From the NCBI RefSeq assembly GCF_003071365.1, contig NZ_CP028960.1, positions 310,001 through 374,000 of the forward strand: 64,000 nucleotides of DNA, read 5' to 3'. Positions 36,402 to 47,908 of this stretch are shown here, piece after piece. Every line of letters starts with the position of its first letter. Position 1 is the first letter of the stretch. The notes below the pieces were generated by a model. The model saw only the letters and a list, made by a program, of their open reading frames with translations, searched no databases and had not been told where the DNA came from. Origin of the DNA: Methyloceanibacter sp. wino2 (GTDB taxonomy: Bacteria > Pseudomonadota > Alphaproteobacteria > Rhizobiales > Methyloligellaceae). The position numbers and the translations under genes were made by a program.

Positions 36402-37697
36402 ATGATTCCGCGCTACAGCCGCTCCCAGATGACGGACATCTGGGAGCCCGAGAACAAATTCCGCATCTGGCTCAAGATCGAGGTCACGGCGGCCGAGGCC
36501 ATGGCCGAGCTCGGCCTCATTCCGAAAGAGGCCGCCGAAGCCGCCAAGGCGCGCGGCGGGTTCGACATCGACCGGATCGACGAGATCGAGCGTGAAGTGA
36601 AGCATGACGTGATCGCCTTCCTCACCTCGGTCGCCGAACACGTGGGGCCCGAGGCGCGGTTCCTCCACGCCGGTCTCACCTCCTCCGACGTGCTCGACAC
36701 CTGCTTCAACGTGCAGCTCACGGAAGCGGCGGACATTCTCATTGCCGATCTCGATGGGCTGCTCGCGGCCCTCAAGAAACGCGCTTACGAGCACAAGGAC
36801 ACAGTCACGGTCGGCCGCAGCCACGGCATTCATGCCGAGCCCACGACGTTCGGGTTGAAGCTGGCCCAGGCCTATGCCGAATTCGCCCGCAATCGCGAAC
36901 GCATGGTCCGCGCCCGCGAGGAAGTCGCGACTTGCGCCATTTCGGGCGCCGTCGGCACGTTCGCCCATGTGGACCCGCGCGTCGAAGCCTATGTGGCCGA
37001 CAAACTCGGGCTACGGCCCGAGCCGATCTCGACCCAGGTGATCCCAAGGGATCGCCACGCGGCGTTCTTCTCCACGCTCGCGGTGATCGCGAGTTCGGTC
37101 GAGCGCGTTGCCACCGAGATCCGGCATTTGCAGCGCACCGAGGTGCTGGAAGCCGAGGAGTACTTCTCGGCGGGGCAGAAGGGCTCGTCCGCCATGCCCC
37201 ATAAGCGCAACCCGGTGCTGTCGGAGAATTTGACCGGGCTCGCCCGCATCGTGCGCGGCTATACCATTCCCGCCATGGAGAACGTGGCGCTATGGCATGA
37301 GCGGGATATCTCGCACTCCTCGGTCGAGCGCATGATCGGGCCTGACGCCACGGTCACCCTCGACTTCGCGCTGGCGCGGCTAACAGGCGTGATCGAGGGG
37401 CTGGTGGTTTACCCCGAGCGCATGCAGGCCAATATGGACCGGCTCGGCGGCCTCATTCATTCGCAACGCGTGCTGCTGGCACTGACCAATGCGGGCGTGT
37501 CGCGCGAGGACGCCTATCGGCTCGTTCAACGCAATGCGATGAAGGTCTGGCAGGAGAACAAGGACTTCCTGACCGAGCTCCTGTCGGACCCGGATGTCAC
37601 CGCAGCGCTGTCGGAAGACACGATCCGCGACCAGTTCGATCTCGGCTATCACACCAAGCACGTCGAGGACCTCTTCGCCCGCGTATTCGCGGATTAA
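36402..37697 (+). CDS. purB: Adenylosuccinate lyase
   Basis: The 431-residue fumarase-superfamily enzyme cleaves SAICAR and adenylosuccinate in purine synthesis. It shows [20 protein letters not shown], the catalytic-His segment [14 protein letters not shown], the flexible signature loop [22 protein letters not shown], and [15 protein letters not shown]. Length is normal for the bacterial short form. The other purine genes start about 2.2 kb downstream. The signature loop Ser-Ser-Ala-Met-Pro-His-Lys is intact. Confidence 0.97.
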   Translation: MIPRYSRSQMTDIWEPENKFRIWLKIEVTAAEAMAELGLIPKEAAEAAKARGGFDIDRIDEIEREVKHDVIAFLTSVAEHVGPEARFLHAGLTSSDVLDTCFNVQLTEAADILIADLDGLLAALKKRAYEHKDTVTVGRSHGIHAEPTTFGLKLAQAYAEFARNRERMVRAREEVATCAISGAVGTFAHVDPRVEAYVADKLGLRPEPISTQVIPRDRHAAFFSTLAVIASSVERVATEIRHLQRTEVLEAEEYFSAGQKGSSAMPHKRNPVLSENLTGLARIVRGYTIPAMENVALWHERDISHSSVERMIGPDATVTLDFALARLTGVIEGLVVYPERMQANMDRLGGLIHSQRVLLALTNAGVSREDAYRLVQRNAMKVWQENKDFLTELLSDPDVTAALSEDTIRDQFDLGYHTKHVEDLFARVFAD

Positions 37698-37727
37698 GAA
37701 CGCCTTCGTTGCCGTCTCGTTACGGTG

Positions 37728-38279
37728 CTACTCGGGATCCCGCAGGGCCGCGGCGGCGGCCTGCGTGTTGACGTATCCGATCGGGGTGTCGTCGTAGTAG
37801 CCGCTGCCCCCGCGGAAAATATTCGGCACGTAGCGGTAGCGGTCCCGCTCCTGCGCCATCATGAGAAACCGCTTGCGATAGAATTTGGGTGAGATGGCCG
37901 TGTAAGGCGGCATGTCGAAATACCAGTCGGCTTTCGAGTAATAGCCGGACCGGTAGGGATAGGCCGGGAAGATCGGCCAGACCTCGGGCTCAACCAGTTC
38001 CGCGTAATCCGCATAGCCGAGCGCCAAGCCGCGCTGGCTGGCATAGCCCTTCCGCCCGCGCCAGATCACGCCGCACCAGCCGTCACGGCAGCCCTTGACC
38101 TTGACCGGCGAACCGGCGGGCATCGTGGCGATCTTGGCATAGCCGGTACCGGGACCATCGCGCAGGTTCAGAGCCGTCGCCGTGGCAGCCTCGGTCGCTT
38201 GGGCCGTGTCCATAGCCAACACGCCCGCCCCCAGCACGAGGCCAATCAATCCAGCAATGACGGTCCGCAAGTAGCCCAT
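37728..38279 (-). CDS. Secreted SH3-domain protein
   Basis: The 183-residue protein has a signal peptide (MGYLRTVIAGLIGLVLGAGVLAMDTAQA). A bacterial SH3 (SH3_3) domain follows at about residues 33-85, with TALNLRDGPGTGYAKIATMPAGSPV, GCRDGWCGVIWRGRKGYASQRGL. The C-terminal 90 residues are rich in Tyr, Pro and Arg (YPYRSGYYSKADWYFD) with no named domain. Such proteins often bind the cell wall or the envelope. The gene is convergent with purB. Confidence 0.85.
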   Translation of the reverse strand: MGYLRTVIAGLIGLVLGAGVLAMDTAQATEAATATALNLRDGPGTGYAKIATMPAGSPVKVKGCRDGWCGVIWRGRKGYASQRGLALGYADYAELVEPEVWPIFPAYPYRSGYYSKADWYFDMPPYTAISPKFYRKRFLMMAQERDRYRYVPNIFRGGSGYYDDTPIGYVNTQAAAAALRDPE

Positions 38280-38472
38280 TCAATCCACCCATTCCGCTCG
38301 CACACCAGGCGAGTCTCAAGCCGGTATAGTGGCATAGGACTCTGGGGAATTCAGCCTTCGTCGTGGCTTCAAGGACATTATGGCGCGCGCCCTGGTGCAA
38401 GGATGCAACGGTCGGCGCAGAGCGCCGCCCTCGTGATTCTGCGAATCCTTTGAGGCGGTTGGCGCGGGGCGC

Positions 38473-39231
38473 CTAAGAGGTTGATTCAACCGCCGCCAGA
38501 GTGGCCGCAGCCGCCGAAGCGAGCCAGCCGGTGTCGGTGCCGATGGCGACGACGTCCCAGCCTTCCTTGATGCGGGGCTTCGCGAAGTCGATGTCGTTGC
38601 AGAAGATGAGCGTCATGACGCCATGCTCGCGCGCCTTGGCCAGGACCTGTTTCATCGCCTCCTGGACTTCCTTTGCCCAGATATCGATGCGCCCCGTGAG
38701 CGCCACGGAGAGATCGTTCGGACCGAAACAGACCATGTCCACGCCTTTGAGGCCGAGGATGGCATCGAGGTCATCGAGAGCGCCTTTGGTCTCGATTTGC
38801 GGGCAGGCGATCGTGAAGCGGTTGGCGGTCGTGAAATAGTCGCCCGCGACCCCGATCTTGGCCCGATATGGTCCCCAGCTGCGGTTGCCTCGGGGCGGAT
38901 ACTTCACCGCCTGAACGAAGGCCTCCGCCTCGGCCACGTTCTCGATCAGCGGGCACATGACCCCTTGCGCGCCCGCATCCAGCGCCCGGCCCACAAGGCC
39001 GGGATCGTTGTTGGCGACGCGGACGATCGCAGGCAGCCCCGCCGCCTTCGCCGCCGTCAGGCAAGACAGCATGGTCTCGTTGCCGCCGGCGCCATGCTGC
39101 TGGTCGATGGTGACGCAATCCCAGCCCGCTTCGCCGATCAACTCGACGGCGAGCGGGTTGTTCATCATCAGCCAGGCGTTGAAGAGCGTCTGCTTCTTCC
39201 GGGCCGCGCTGCGGAAAAGGTCCTTGGCCAT
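38473..39231 (-). CDS. HpcH/HpaI aldolase/citrate lyase family protein
   Basis: The 252-residue class II aldolase-type TIM barrel carries MNNPLAVELIGEAGWDCVTIDQQHGAGG, GVMCPLIENVAEAEAFVQAVKYPPRGNRSWGPYRA, and VCFGPNDLSVALTG with the metal and substrate residues. The family cleaves 4-hydroxy-2-oxo acids such as 2,4-dihydroxyhept-2-ene-1,7-dioate to pyruvate or glyoxylate plus an aldehyde. No aromatic degradation genes are nearby, so a general hydroxy-oxo-acid aldolase role is as likely as HpaI itself. Confidence 0.88.
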   Translation of the reverse strand: MAKDLFRSAARKKQTLFNAWLMMNNPLAVELIGEAGWDCVTIDQQHGAGGNETMLSCLTAAKAAGLPAIVRVANNDPGLVGRALDAGAQGVMCPLIENVAEAEAFVQAVKYPPRGNRSWGPYRAKIGVAGDYFTTANRFTIACPQIETKGALDDLDAILGLKGVDMVCFGPNDLSVALTGRIDIWAKEVQEAMKQVLAKAREHGVMTLIFCNDIDFAKPRIKEGWDVVAIGTDTGWLASAAAATLAAVESTS

Positions 39232-39300
39232 AGCTCCCTCCCTGGGGCCCTATTCGGGTCCGGACCGGGTCTCGAGGGGCCCTGCCGGACCCGAGAAGTC

Positions 39301-39630
39301 TTACGCCTTGGCTTCGGCTTCGATTTGCCGCACCGCCTCGACCATGAGGTCCGCCATGGCGCGGCGGATCTGGTGGTCGGACTGCTCGATCTCTTTGCCG
39401 TCGAAATCGCCCCGGATCTTGCGGAAAACGTCTTCTTCGCCTGGCTCTTCCAAGTCGGCCTTCACCACTTCGCGGGCGTAGGCTTGGGCATCGTCTCCCG
39501 AAAGCCCCATCTTTTCAGCGGCCCAGAGGCCCAGGAGCTTGTTCCGGCGGGCTGTGGACTTGAACTGCAACTCCTCGTCGAGGGCGAATTTCTTCTCGTA
39601 GCTCTTTTCGCGATCGTTAAAGCTCGTCAT
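39301..39630 (-). CDS. F1FO-ATPase inhibitor zeta subunit (DUF1476)
   Basis: The 109-residue helical protein starts MTSFNDREKSYEKKFALDEE and has NKLLGLWAAEKMGL, the diagnostic features of DUF1476. In alphaproteobacteria such as Paracoccus the zeta subunit inhibits ATP hydrolysis by F1FO-ATPase, with the N-terminal segment as the inhibitory part. The ATG at 39630 has a GGAGG site 8 bases upstream. Its position beside purC is conserved in the class. Confidence 0.92.
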   Translation of the reverse strand: MTSFNDREKSYEKKFALDEELQFKSTARRNKLLGLWAAEKMGLSGDDAQAYAREVVKADLEEPGEEDVFRKIRGDFDGKEIEQSDHQIRRAMADLMVEAVRQIEAEAKA

Positions 39631-39939
39631 CGGCGCTGCCTCCAAAGCCCCGCCAAACACGGGGCGCCGTCTGTAACAATTATGGGGGGAAACCCTGCTT
39701 TCAAGGGCGGGTGATACCCAAGAAAGCAGTGCAAATCAACAAATCCCGCGAGGCCCTGAAAGCCATTGCGCCGCCCCCCGGCCCGTTGTACCCCTCGCGC
39801 CATAGGCTAGTCTCCATACGAGATTTCTAGATCGATTCCAGCGATGGCGATTTGAGACGTGGCGCGCGGCATTGGGGTTATCCCGTTTTGCGCGCGTTCG
39901 GCGTTTGACAGTCGTGAACAGCTCAGTGAGGACAAGAAA

Positions 39940-40710
39940 ATGAACCGTCGCCGGCGCGTTTACGAAGGCAAGGCCAAAATCCTTTACGAAGGGCCGGAGC
40001 CCGGCACGCTCATCCAGCATTTCAAGGACGACGCGACCGCCTTCAACAACAAGAAGCACGACTGTATCGAGGGCAAGGGCGTCCTCAACAACCGTATCTC
40101 CGAGTACATCTTCGAGCGGCTGAACGAGATCGGTGTGCCCACCCATTTCATCAAGCGCCTGAACATGCGCGAGCAGCTCATTCGCGAGGTCGAGATCATT
40201 CCGCTCGAAGTGGTGATCCGCAATGTGGCCGCGGGCTCGCTGTCCAAGCGCTTAGGGCTGGAGGAAGGGACCACCCTGCCCCGCTCGATCGTCGAGTTCT
40301 ACTACAAGGCCGACGAGTTGGACGACCCGATGGTCTCCGAAGAGCACATCACCGCCTTCGGCTGGGCTTCGCCGCCGGAGCTCGACGACATCATGTCGCT
40401 CGCGCTGCGCATCAACGACTTCCTGACGGGCCTGTTCCTCGGCGTCGGCATCCGCCTCGTCGACTTCAAGGTCGAGTTCGGGCGTCTGTGGGAAGGCGAG
40501 CAGATGCGTGTCGTGCTGGCCGACGAGATCTCGCCGGACTGCTGCCGCCTCTGGGACGTCGACACCCAGGACAAGCTCGACAAGGATCGCTTCCGCCGCG
40601 ACATGGGCGGGCTGGTCGAAGCCTATCAGGAAGTCGCTCGGCGGCTTGGCCTGCATACCGAGAACCCGACGCCCGGCCGCAGCGGTCCCGTCCTGGTCCA
40701 ATCCAAATAG
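39940..40710 (+). CDS. purC: Phosphoribosylaminoimidazole-succinocarboxamide synthase
   Basis: The 256-residue SAICAR synthetase joins CAIR and aspartate. It begins with [32 protein letters not shown] and contains the signature [20 protein letters not shown]. The segment [10 protein letters not shown] and [13 protein letters not shown] complete the family profile. The ATG at 39940 is preferred to a start 27 codons earlier, which adds only low-quality sequence. It heads the purC-purS-purQ-purL cluster. Confidence 0.96.
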   Translation: MNRRRRVYEGKAKILYEGPEPGTLIQHFKDDATAFNNKKHDCIEGKGVLNNRISEYIFERLNEIGVPTHFIKRLNMREQLIREVEIIPLEVVIRNVAAGSLSKRLGLEEGTTLPRSIVEFYYKADELDDPMVSEEHITAFGWASPPELDDIMSLALRINDFLTGLFLGVGIRLVDFKVEFGRLWEGEQMRVVLADEISPDCCRLWDVDTQDKLDKDRFRRDMGGLVEAYQEVARRLGLHTENPTPGRSGPVLVQSK

Positions 40711-40749
40711 GCGTCGCGAGAGCAAGCCCGAAGACTTGAGAAGGAAGCC

Positions 40750-40995
40750 ATGAAGGCACGCATCACCATCACGCTCAAACCCGGCGTGCTCGATCCGCAA
40801 GGCAAGGCCATCGAAGGGGCGTTGCATGCCTTGGGCTTCGGCGGCGTCGAGGGCGTCCGGCAGGGTAAGTTCATCGAGGTCGAAGTCGCCGAGAGCGATC
40901 CGACCCGCGCCCGCGAAGAAATCGAGCGGATGTGCAAGCAGCTTCTCGCAAACACCATCATTGAGAACTATGCCTATGAGCTCGAGGCGGCGTAA
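40750..40995 (+). CDS. purS: Phosphoribosylformylglycinamidine synthase subunit PurS
   Basis: The 81-residue protein has the PurS pattern (ITLKPGVLDPQGKAIEGALHALGF then EVAESDPTRAREEIERMCKQLLANTIIENYAYE). PurS joins PurQ and PurL into the FGAM synthase complex and helps pass ammonia from PurQ to PurL. It lies 39 bp after purC and 60 bp before purQ. Confidence 0.96.
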   Translation: MKARITITLKPGVLDPQGKAIEGALHALGFGGVEGVRQGKFIEVEVAESDPTRAREEIERMCKQLLANTIIENYAYELEAA

Positions 40996-41055
40996 CCGGC
41001 GCGCCTCGCGCGCAATGGAGACCTTCTCCGCCAGAAGCGAGGCCCTTCGAGACTC

Positions 41056-41741
41056 ATGAAAGCCAGCGTCATCGTTTTTCCGGGATCGAATTGCGACCGC
41101 GACGCGGCTGTCGCCTTGGAGCGCGCCATGGGCGCCGCGCCCAAGATGGTGTGGCACGGCGACTCCGAGCTGCCGAAGAGCGATCTGATCCTGCTCCCTG
41201 GCGGGTTCTCCTACGGCGACTATTTGCGCTCCGGTGCCATGGCGGCGCATTCGCCGATCATGCGCGAGGTCGTGCGCCGGGCCGAGGCCGGTACGCCGGT
41301 GCTCGGCATCTGCAACGGCTTCCAGGTCCTCACCGAGGCGGGACTTCTTCCGGGCGTGCTGATGCGCAACGCGACCCTGCGCTTTATCTGCAAGGATGTC
41401 CGCCTGCGCGTCGAGCGCGACGACACGGCATTCGCCAGCCATTACAAGAAGGACGAAGTGGTGCGCATCCCGATCGCTCATAAGGACGGCTGCTATTTCG
41501 CCGATCCGGGCACGCTCTATCTCCTGGAGAACGAGGGCCGCATCGCGTTCCGCTACTGCGAAGAGGATGGCGCGATCACCGAGGCAGCCAATCCCAATGG
41601 CTCGACGGGCAATATCGCCGGCATCTACAACGACACCGGCACCGTGCTCGGCATGATGCCCCATCCGGAGCGGCTCATCGATCCGGCCCAGTCCGGCACG
41701 GACGGCGCCAAGATGTTCTCCTCTCTCGTGGAGACTCTCCA

Positions 41742-41745
<4 letters not shown>
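41056..41745 (+). CDS. purQ: Phosphoribosylformylglycinamidine synthase subunit PurQ (glutaminase)
   Basis: This is a 229-residue class I glutamine amidotransferase. The nucleophile cysteine is in [19 protein letters not shown], the N-terminus [12 protein letters not shown] is typical of PurQ, and the His-Glu pair is in GMMPHPERL. It supplies ammonia to PurL. The stop overlaps the TTG start of purL, so the two are translationally coupled. Confidence 0.97.
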
Positions 41746-43966
<2,221 letters not shown>

Positions 43967-44018
43967 GATCGAGGTCCGGCGCTAAATTGGTGTGGACCCT
44001 AGATTAGGAGTGACTGAA

Positions 44019-44255
44019 ATGGCGATGGCCGCCACGGATATCGAGCGCCTGATTCTCGAGCGCTTTCCCGACGCGAAGATTGAAATCGAAGACCTGGCTG
44101 GCGACGGCGACCACTATGCGGCGTCCGTCGAATCCGAAGAGTTTCGCGGTAAGTCCCGCGTGCAGCAGCACCAGATGGTCTATGACGCCCTCAAGGGCAA
44201 TATGGGCGACGTGCTGCATGCGCTCGCTCTGAAGACTTCCGCCCCCCAGCAATAA
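44019..44255 (+). CDS. BolA family protein
   Basis: The 78-residue protein has the BolA/IbaG fold: [53 protein letters not shown]. The conserved His in QQHQMVY and the helix-turn region are intact. BolA proteins bind CGFS-type monothiol glutaredoxins through a shared 2Fe-2S cluster, and such a glutaredoxin is encoded 23 bp downstream. The ATG at 44019 has AGGAG 8 bases upstream. A start 9 codons earlier lacks support. Confidence 0.94.
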   Translation: MAMAATDIERLILERFPDAKIEIEDLAGDGDHYAASVESEEFRGKSRVQQHQMVYDALKGNMGDVLHALALKTSAPQQ

Positions 44256-44278
44256 ACGTTCGAGAGAGGACACCAGCA

Positions 44279-44629
44279 ATGACAGATCAAGCCGTCAACG
44301 ACTGGATCAACAAACAGATCGCCAACAACGACATCGTGCTGTTCATGAAGGGCACGAAGGCGATGCCCCAATGCGGCTTCTCCATGCAGGTCGCGCAGAT
44401 CCTGAACCACCTCGGCGTCGACTACGAAGACATCAACGTCCTGGACGACATGAGCGTCCGCGAAGGCGTCAAGGCTTTCTCCAACTGGCCGACGATCCCC
44501 CAGCTTTACGTGAAGGGTGAGTTCGTGGGCGGCTGCGATATCGTGCGTGAGATGTTTCAGGCGGGCGAACTGCAGGACATGCTCAAGGACAAGGGCATCG
44601 CCAGCAACGCGGACACGCAGACGGCCTAG
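44279..44629 (+). CDS. grxD: Monothiol glutaredoxin, Grx4/GrxD type
   Basis: The 116-residue glutaredoxin has the CGFS active site (Cys32, [16 protein letters not shown]) with the preceding FMKGTK. The GSH-binding motif [21 protein letters not shown] has the TIPQ cis-Pro loop. Such proteins carry 2Fe-2S clusters together with BolA and act in iron sensing and cluster transfer. The bolA-grxD order after purL is a standard alphaproteobacterial arrangement. Confidence 0.96.
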   Translation: MTDQAVNDWINKQIANNDIVLFMKGTKAMPQCGFSMQVAQILNHLGVDYEDINVLDDMSVREGVKAFSNWPTIPQLYVKGEFVGGCDIVREMFQAGELQDMLKDKGIASNADTQTA

Positions 44630-44660
44630 CCGGCGCACCGCGTCCAAGACGAATTTGTCG

Positions 44661-44688
44661 GCCCGGGAGCTTCGGCTCCCGGGCTTTT
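44661..44688 (+). terminator. Rho-independent terminator after the glutaredoxin gene
   Basis: A perfect 10-bp stem (GCCCGGGAGC/GCTCCCGGGC) closes a TTCG tetraloop and is followed by TTTT. It ends the pur-bolA-grx unit. Confidence 0.93.
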
Positions 44689-44793
44689 CTGTCGGCTGTA
44701 CGCTTACCTATTTGCCCATCCGAGTTGATTCGATCCGTGGTCGGCCTATGCTCGCTCTTGCACGAACTTCGCTCAAATCAGGGAGGCGTCGCC

Positions 44794-45426
44794 ATGATCG
44801 ACTGGGAGTTGAAGGGTGTCGAATTCATCAACTGTAACTGCGACTATGGCTGCCCCTGTCAGTTCAATGCGCGCCCGACCCACGGGGATTGCCACGCTAT
44901 AGGCGCCTACCGTTTCGAGGATGGTCACTTCGGTGACGTCGACCTTGGCGGACTGAACGTGGTCGGCATGTTTTCCTGGCCCAAGGCTATTCACGAAGGC
45001 AATGGAACCGCCTTTCTGATCATCGATGAGCGGGCGAGCCAGGAACAGCGCAACGCCCTGCTTTCCATTTTTTCCGGCGAAAACACCGAGCCGGGCAAGA
45101 CCATATGGAACGTCTTCGCGGCGACCTTCACCGAGGTATTGCCGCCCGAGATTCGGCCCATCCACATCGAGATTGACGTGGAGGAGCGGACGGGCAGCGT
45201 GCGCGTCGACGGTTTCGTCGAAATGCAGGGAGAGCCGATCCGCAATCCGGTTACCGGCGAAAAGCACCGGGCCCGCATCGATCTGCCGAACGGCTTCGAG
45301 TACTTGATCGCGGAAATGGGAAGCGGCTCCTCCACGGCGAAGGGCCCCATGCCGCTGTCGCTCGTGAACAGCTACGGCCAGTTCGCCCACATCCATTTGA
45401 CGAACAAGGGCGTTGTCCACGCCTAG
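44794..45426 (+). CDS. DUF1326 domain-containing protein
   Basis: The 210-residue soluble protein opens with a cysteine cluster INCNCDYGCPCQF (Cys14, 16, 20, 22), a hallmark of DUF1326, and continues with HGDCHAIGAYRFEDGHFGD, ALLSIFSGENT and IHIEIDVEERTGSVRVDG. A GGGAGG site lies 6-7 bases before the ATG at 44794. The cysteines suggest metal or cluster binding. The next gene encodes a DUF2182 membrane protein, its usual neighbour. No biochemical role is known. Confidence 0.9.
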   Translation: MIDWELKGVEFINCNCDYGCPCQFNARPTHGDCHAIGAYRFEDGHFGDVDLGGLNVVGMFSWPKAIHEGNGTAFLIIDERASQEQRNALLSIFSGENTEPGKTIWNVFAATFTEVLPPEIRPIHIEIDVEERTGSVRVDGFVEMQGEPIRNPVTGEKHRARIDLPNGFEYLIAEMGSGSSTAKGPMPLSLVNSYGQFAHIHLTNKGVVHA

Positions 45427-45442
45427 GGCGGCCACGCTTGCC

Positions 45443-46255
45443 ATGCTTGAAGCGCTTCTCCGGCGGGAAAATACAGTCGTTGCCGGCGCGCTGCTGGTTC
45501 TGATCCTTCTGGCGTGGGCGGCCCTCCTAGCCGGCGCCGGGACGGGCATGAGCGTCATTGCGATGAGCGGCTGGTGGCTGCCCATGACGCTGCCGGCCGG
45601 CGAGAGCTGGCCTTGGATCCCCTATTACTGGACGATCGCCTTCGTCATGTGGGCGGTGATGATGGTGGCGATGATGCTCCCTTCCGCGGCCCCCACAGCG
45701 CTGCTCTATGCCAAGGTGGTCCAGCGCGCCGATGCGAAAGCCGATACAAAAGAGGCCCCGCTTTGCATCATCGCGTTCGCTGGCGGCTATCTGACCTTGT
45801 GGATTCTTTTCAGCGTGTTGGCTGTCGTCATTCAGTTCGCACTGGAGCGGGCGGGGCTGATGACGATGATGATGAACTCGCGGAGCGCGGTTCTATCGGG
45901 CGCGCTCCTCATCGCAGCCGGAATCTACCAACTGACGCCGCTCAAGACCGCATGCCTTAAGCATTGCCGCGGCCCGGCGGCCTACCTCGCCCAGCATTGG
46001 CGCCCCGGCCCAGCCGGGGCCTGGCGCATGGGGCTGGGACACGGCGCCTTCTGCGTCGGCTGCTGTGCCGTCCTCATGCTGCTGCTGTTCGTCGGCGGGG
46101 TGATGAACCTGGTTTGGATCGCCGCCTTGTCGGTCTTCGTGGCGATCGAAAAGCTCGCCCCCTTCGGAGAGGGTCTGGCGAAGGCAGCCGCCGTCGTTCT
46201 GATCGCCGCAGGGGCCGCCCTGATCATCGCGGCCTCACAAATGATTACGGCCTGA
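45443..46255 (+). CDS. DUF2182 domain-containing membrane protein (predicted metal-binding)
   Basis: The 270-residue protein has about seven hydrophobic segments and the DUF2182 pattern WWLPMTLPAGESWPW, WAVMMVAMMLPSAAPT, a Met-rich loop (LMTMMMNSRS), TACLKHCRGP, and HGAFCVGCCAVLM. Conserved Met, His and Cys residues in or near membranes suggest copper or another soft metal. A TTG at 45413 would add 10 residues and overlap the DUF1326 gene, so coupled translation is possible either way. Confidence 0.88.
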   Translation: MLEALLRRENTVVAGALLVLILLAWAALLAGAGTGMSVIAMSGWWLPMTLPAGESWPWIPYYWTIAFVMWAVMMVAMMLPSAAPTALLYAKVVQRADAKADTKEAPLCIIAFAGGYLTLWILFSVLAVVIQFALERAGLMTMMMNSRSAVLSGALLIAAGIYQLTPLKTACLKHCRGPAAYLAQHWRPGPAGAWRMGLGHGAFCVGCCAVLMLLLFVGGVMNLVWIAALSVFVAIEKLAPFGEGLAKAAAVVLIAAGAALIIAASQMITA

Positions 46256-46271
46256 CACCGGGAACCCGGTG
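46256..46271. terminator. Short hairpin between convergent genes
   Basis: CACCGG and CCGGTG pair around GAAC directly after the DUF2182 stop and 35 bp beyond the rpsD stop. It has no T run on either strand, so any terminator role is uncertain. Confidence 0.3.
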
Positions 46272-46305
46272 CAGGCCGCAAAATCGTCTGGATGTGGTCC
46301 CGCGC

Positions 46306-46923
46306 TTAGCGCGAATAGAATTCGATGACGAGGTTCGGTTCCATCATCACCGGATAAGGAACGTCCGACAGTGTCGGCACACGCGTGAACGTGGCGACCA
46401 TCTTCCCGTGATCCACGTCGACATAATCGGGCACGTCGCGCTCGCTGCTCTGAGCAGCTTCCAGCACCATGCCGAGATCCTTCGACTTGTCGCGCACCTC
46501 GATCACATCCCCTTCCTTCAAGCGGTAGGAGGGGATCGTGACCCGGCGGCCATTCACTTTCACATGACCATGCGAGATGAACTGGCGCGCGGCGAAGACC
46601 GTCGGCACGAACTTGGCCCGGTACACAGCGGCGTCGAGACGGCGCTCGAGCAGGCCGATGAGGCGCTCGGAGGTGTCGCCCTTCTGGCGCGAGGCCTCGT
46701 GATAGATGGCCTTAAACTGCTTCTCGGTGATGTTGCCGTAATAGCCCTTCAGCTTCTGCTTGGCGCGAAGCTGCTGGCCGTAATCCGATAGCTTGCCGCG
46801 GCGGCGCTGGCCATGCTCGCCAGGTCCGTACTCGCGCTTGTTCTGGGGGCTCTTGGGCCGTCCCCAGATATTCTCGCCAAGCCGGCGATCGATCTTATGC
46901 TTGGCGTGAATGCGTTTCGTCAT
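46306..46923 (-). CDS. rpsD: 30S ribosomal protein S4
   Basis: The 205-residue protein starts [21 protein letters not shown] and has the N-terminal zinc-free domain, [32 protein letters not shown] (the S4 RNA-binding domain at about 95-130), and the alphaproteobacterial C-terminus [16 protein letters not shown]4 is a primary 16S rRNA binder. It stands alone here and not in the alpha operon, which is usual in this class. Confidence 0.98.
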   Translation of the reverse strand: MTKRIHAKHKIDRRLGENIWGRPKSPQNKREYGPGEHGQRRRGKLSDYGQQLRAKQKLKGYYGNITEKQFKAIYHEASRQKGDTSERLIGLLERRLDAAVYRAKFVPTVFAARQFISHGHVKVNGRRVTIPSYRLKEGDVIEVRDKSKDLGMVLEAAQSSERDVPDYVDVDHGKMVATFTRVPTLSDVPYPVMMEPNLVIEFYSR

Positions 46924-47072
46924 TCGTCAAGACTCCAAAGCCAAATCAGGCTTTCCACGGGCGGTCCACGTGCCCGCGTCTGCCGTAAAAACCTATTGAT
47001 GGTGGTTGATCTGGGACCACCAAATCCGTCCGGCGGTCCGCACTCAGCCCTTAACGGCCGAGCCGAGCCGTT

Positions 47073-47102
47073 CTGTTACACGGAATACCCGGAAAATGTC
47101 AA
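47073..47102 (-). promoter_or_regulatory. Candidate promoter for rpsD
   Basis: On the minus strand a perfect TTGACA (47102-47097) stands 18 bases before TAACAG (47078-47073), about 150 bases upstream of the rpsD start. The -35 box is consensus while the -10 box is weak. Confidence 0.4.
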
Positions 47103-47138
47103 TTCCGCTCTCGGGGCCTTTAGCGGGTCTTCCGCCGA

Positions 47139-47813
47139 TTATTGGGCCCCGGCGGAGGCCACATAGGCGTTGATGGCGGCTTCGACCTGCGCCTTCCGCT
47201 CCGGCGGGCACTCAGGCGGCGGCGGGAGCACCAATTTCTGCGCCGGGCCGTCCCCCTCCTCCACGACCTTGTTCTGCCAGTCCGAAGGGGCCGAATCGGG
47301 CTCGATCGGTACGGCAGCCTTGCCGGCAAAGAACGACGTCGCGAACAGATGCAACGTCTCGATCATCACGATTTGCTCCTGAGTCCAGTTCTGCTTCCCC
47401 TGCTCGGTTGCCAGCATCGTCTGGAAGTTCGCCTTGCCGAGCTCGGGCAGATCACAGACATCGGCATAGGCGGACCGCGTCGCGGCCTGGATGACACGGC
47501 GCGCGGTGTCCATCGGAATCAGGAATTTGGCCGGATCCGACTTGTCGATGTCGACCATGTTGCCGTCGGGGCCCTTGACGCGGTCGGGTATCAGCGTGGA
47601 CGCGTAGATGGACATCGTGCGCACGCCGCGATCGCTCAACCCACCGCCTTGGCGGGGAGCCGGCTTGCTGCGCTGTGTGAGTTCCTCCGCAGCGAGGGTC
47701 GTCATGGCCGGCTGGCCGTCAGTGGTCTGTGCAGCCGCAAGGGCCGACACTCCGCACAACGGCACTAGGACAGCACCAACCACACCACCAAGCTTTGCCC
47801 ACGCAATTCTCAT
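47139..47813 (-). CDS. Secreted protein of unknown function
   Basis: The 224-residue protein has a signal peptide (MRIAWAKLGGVVGAVLVPLCGVSALAAAQ), a middle part with RGVRTMSIYASTLIPDRVKGPDG, DMxPAKFLIPMDTARRVIQAATRSAYADVCDLPELGKANFQTML, and EQIVMIETLHLFATSFF. A Pro-rich segment and a short helical end follow. The middle part looks globular and conserved, but I cannot name a family. It likely acts in the periplasm. Neighbours are rpsD and trmJ, and neither gives a hint. Confidence 0.7.
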   Translation of the reverse strand: MRIAWAKLGGVVGAVLVPLCGVSALAAAQTTDGQPAMTTLAAEELTQRSKPAPRQGGGLSDRGVRTMSIYASTLIPDRVKGPDGNMVDIDKSDPAKFLIPMDTARRVIQAATRSAYADVCDLPELGKANFQTMLATEQGKQNWTQEQIVMIETLHLFATSFFAGKAAVPIEPDSAPSDWQNKVVEEGDGPAQKLVLPPPPECPPERKAQVEAAINAYVASAGAQ

Positions 47814-47908
47814 CGGACGCCCCTCTCATTATTCTGGCGGAAGCTACCATTGTTGACGGTCATCGCAACAGGAGAAACGGGGCGGAACTGTGACGGTCCC
47901 CGACGCGG

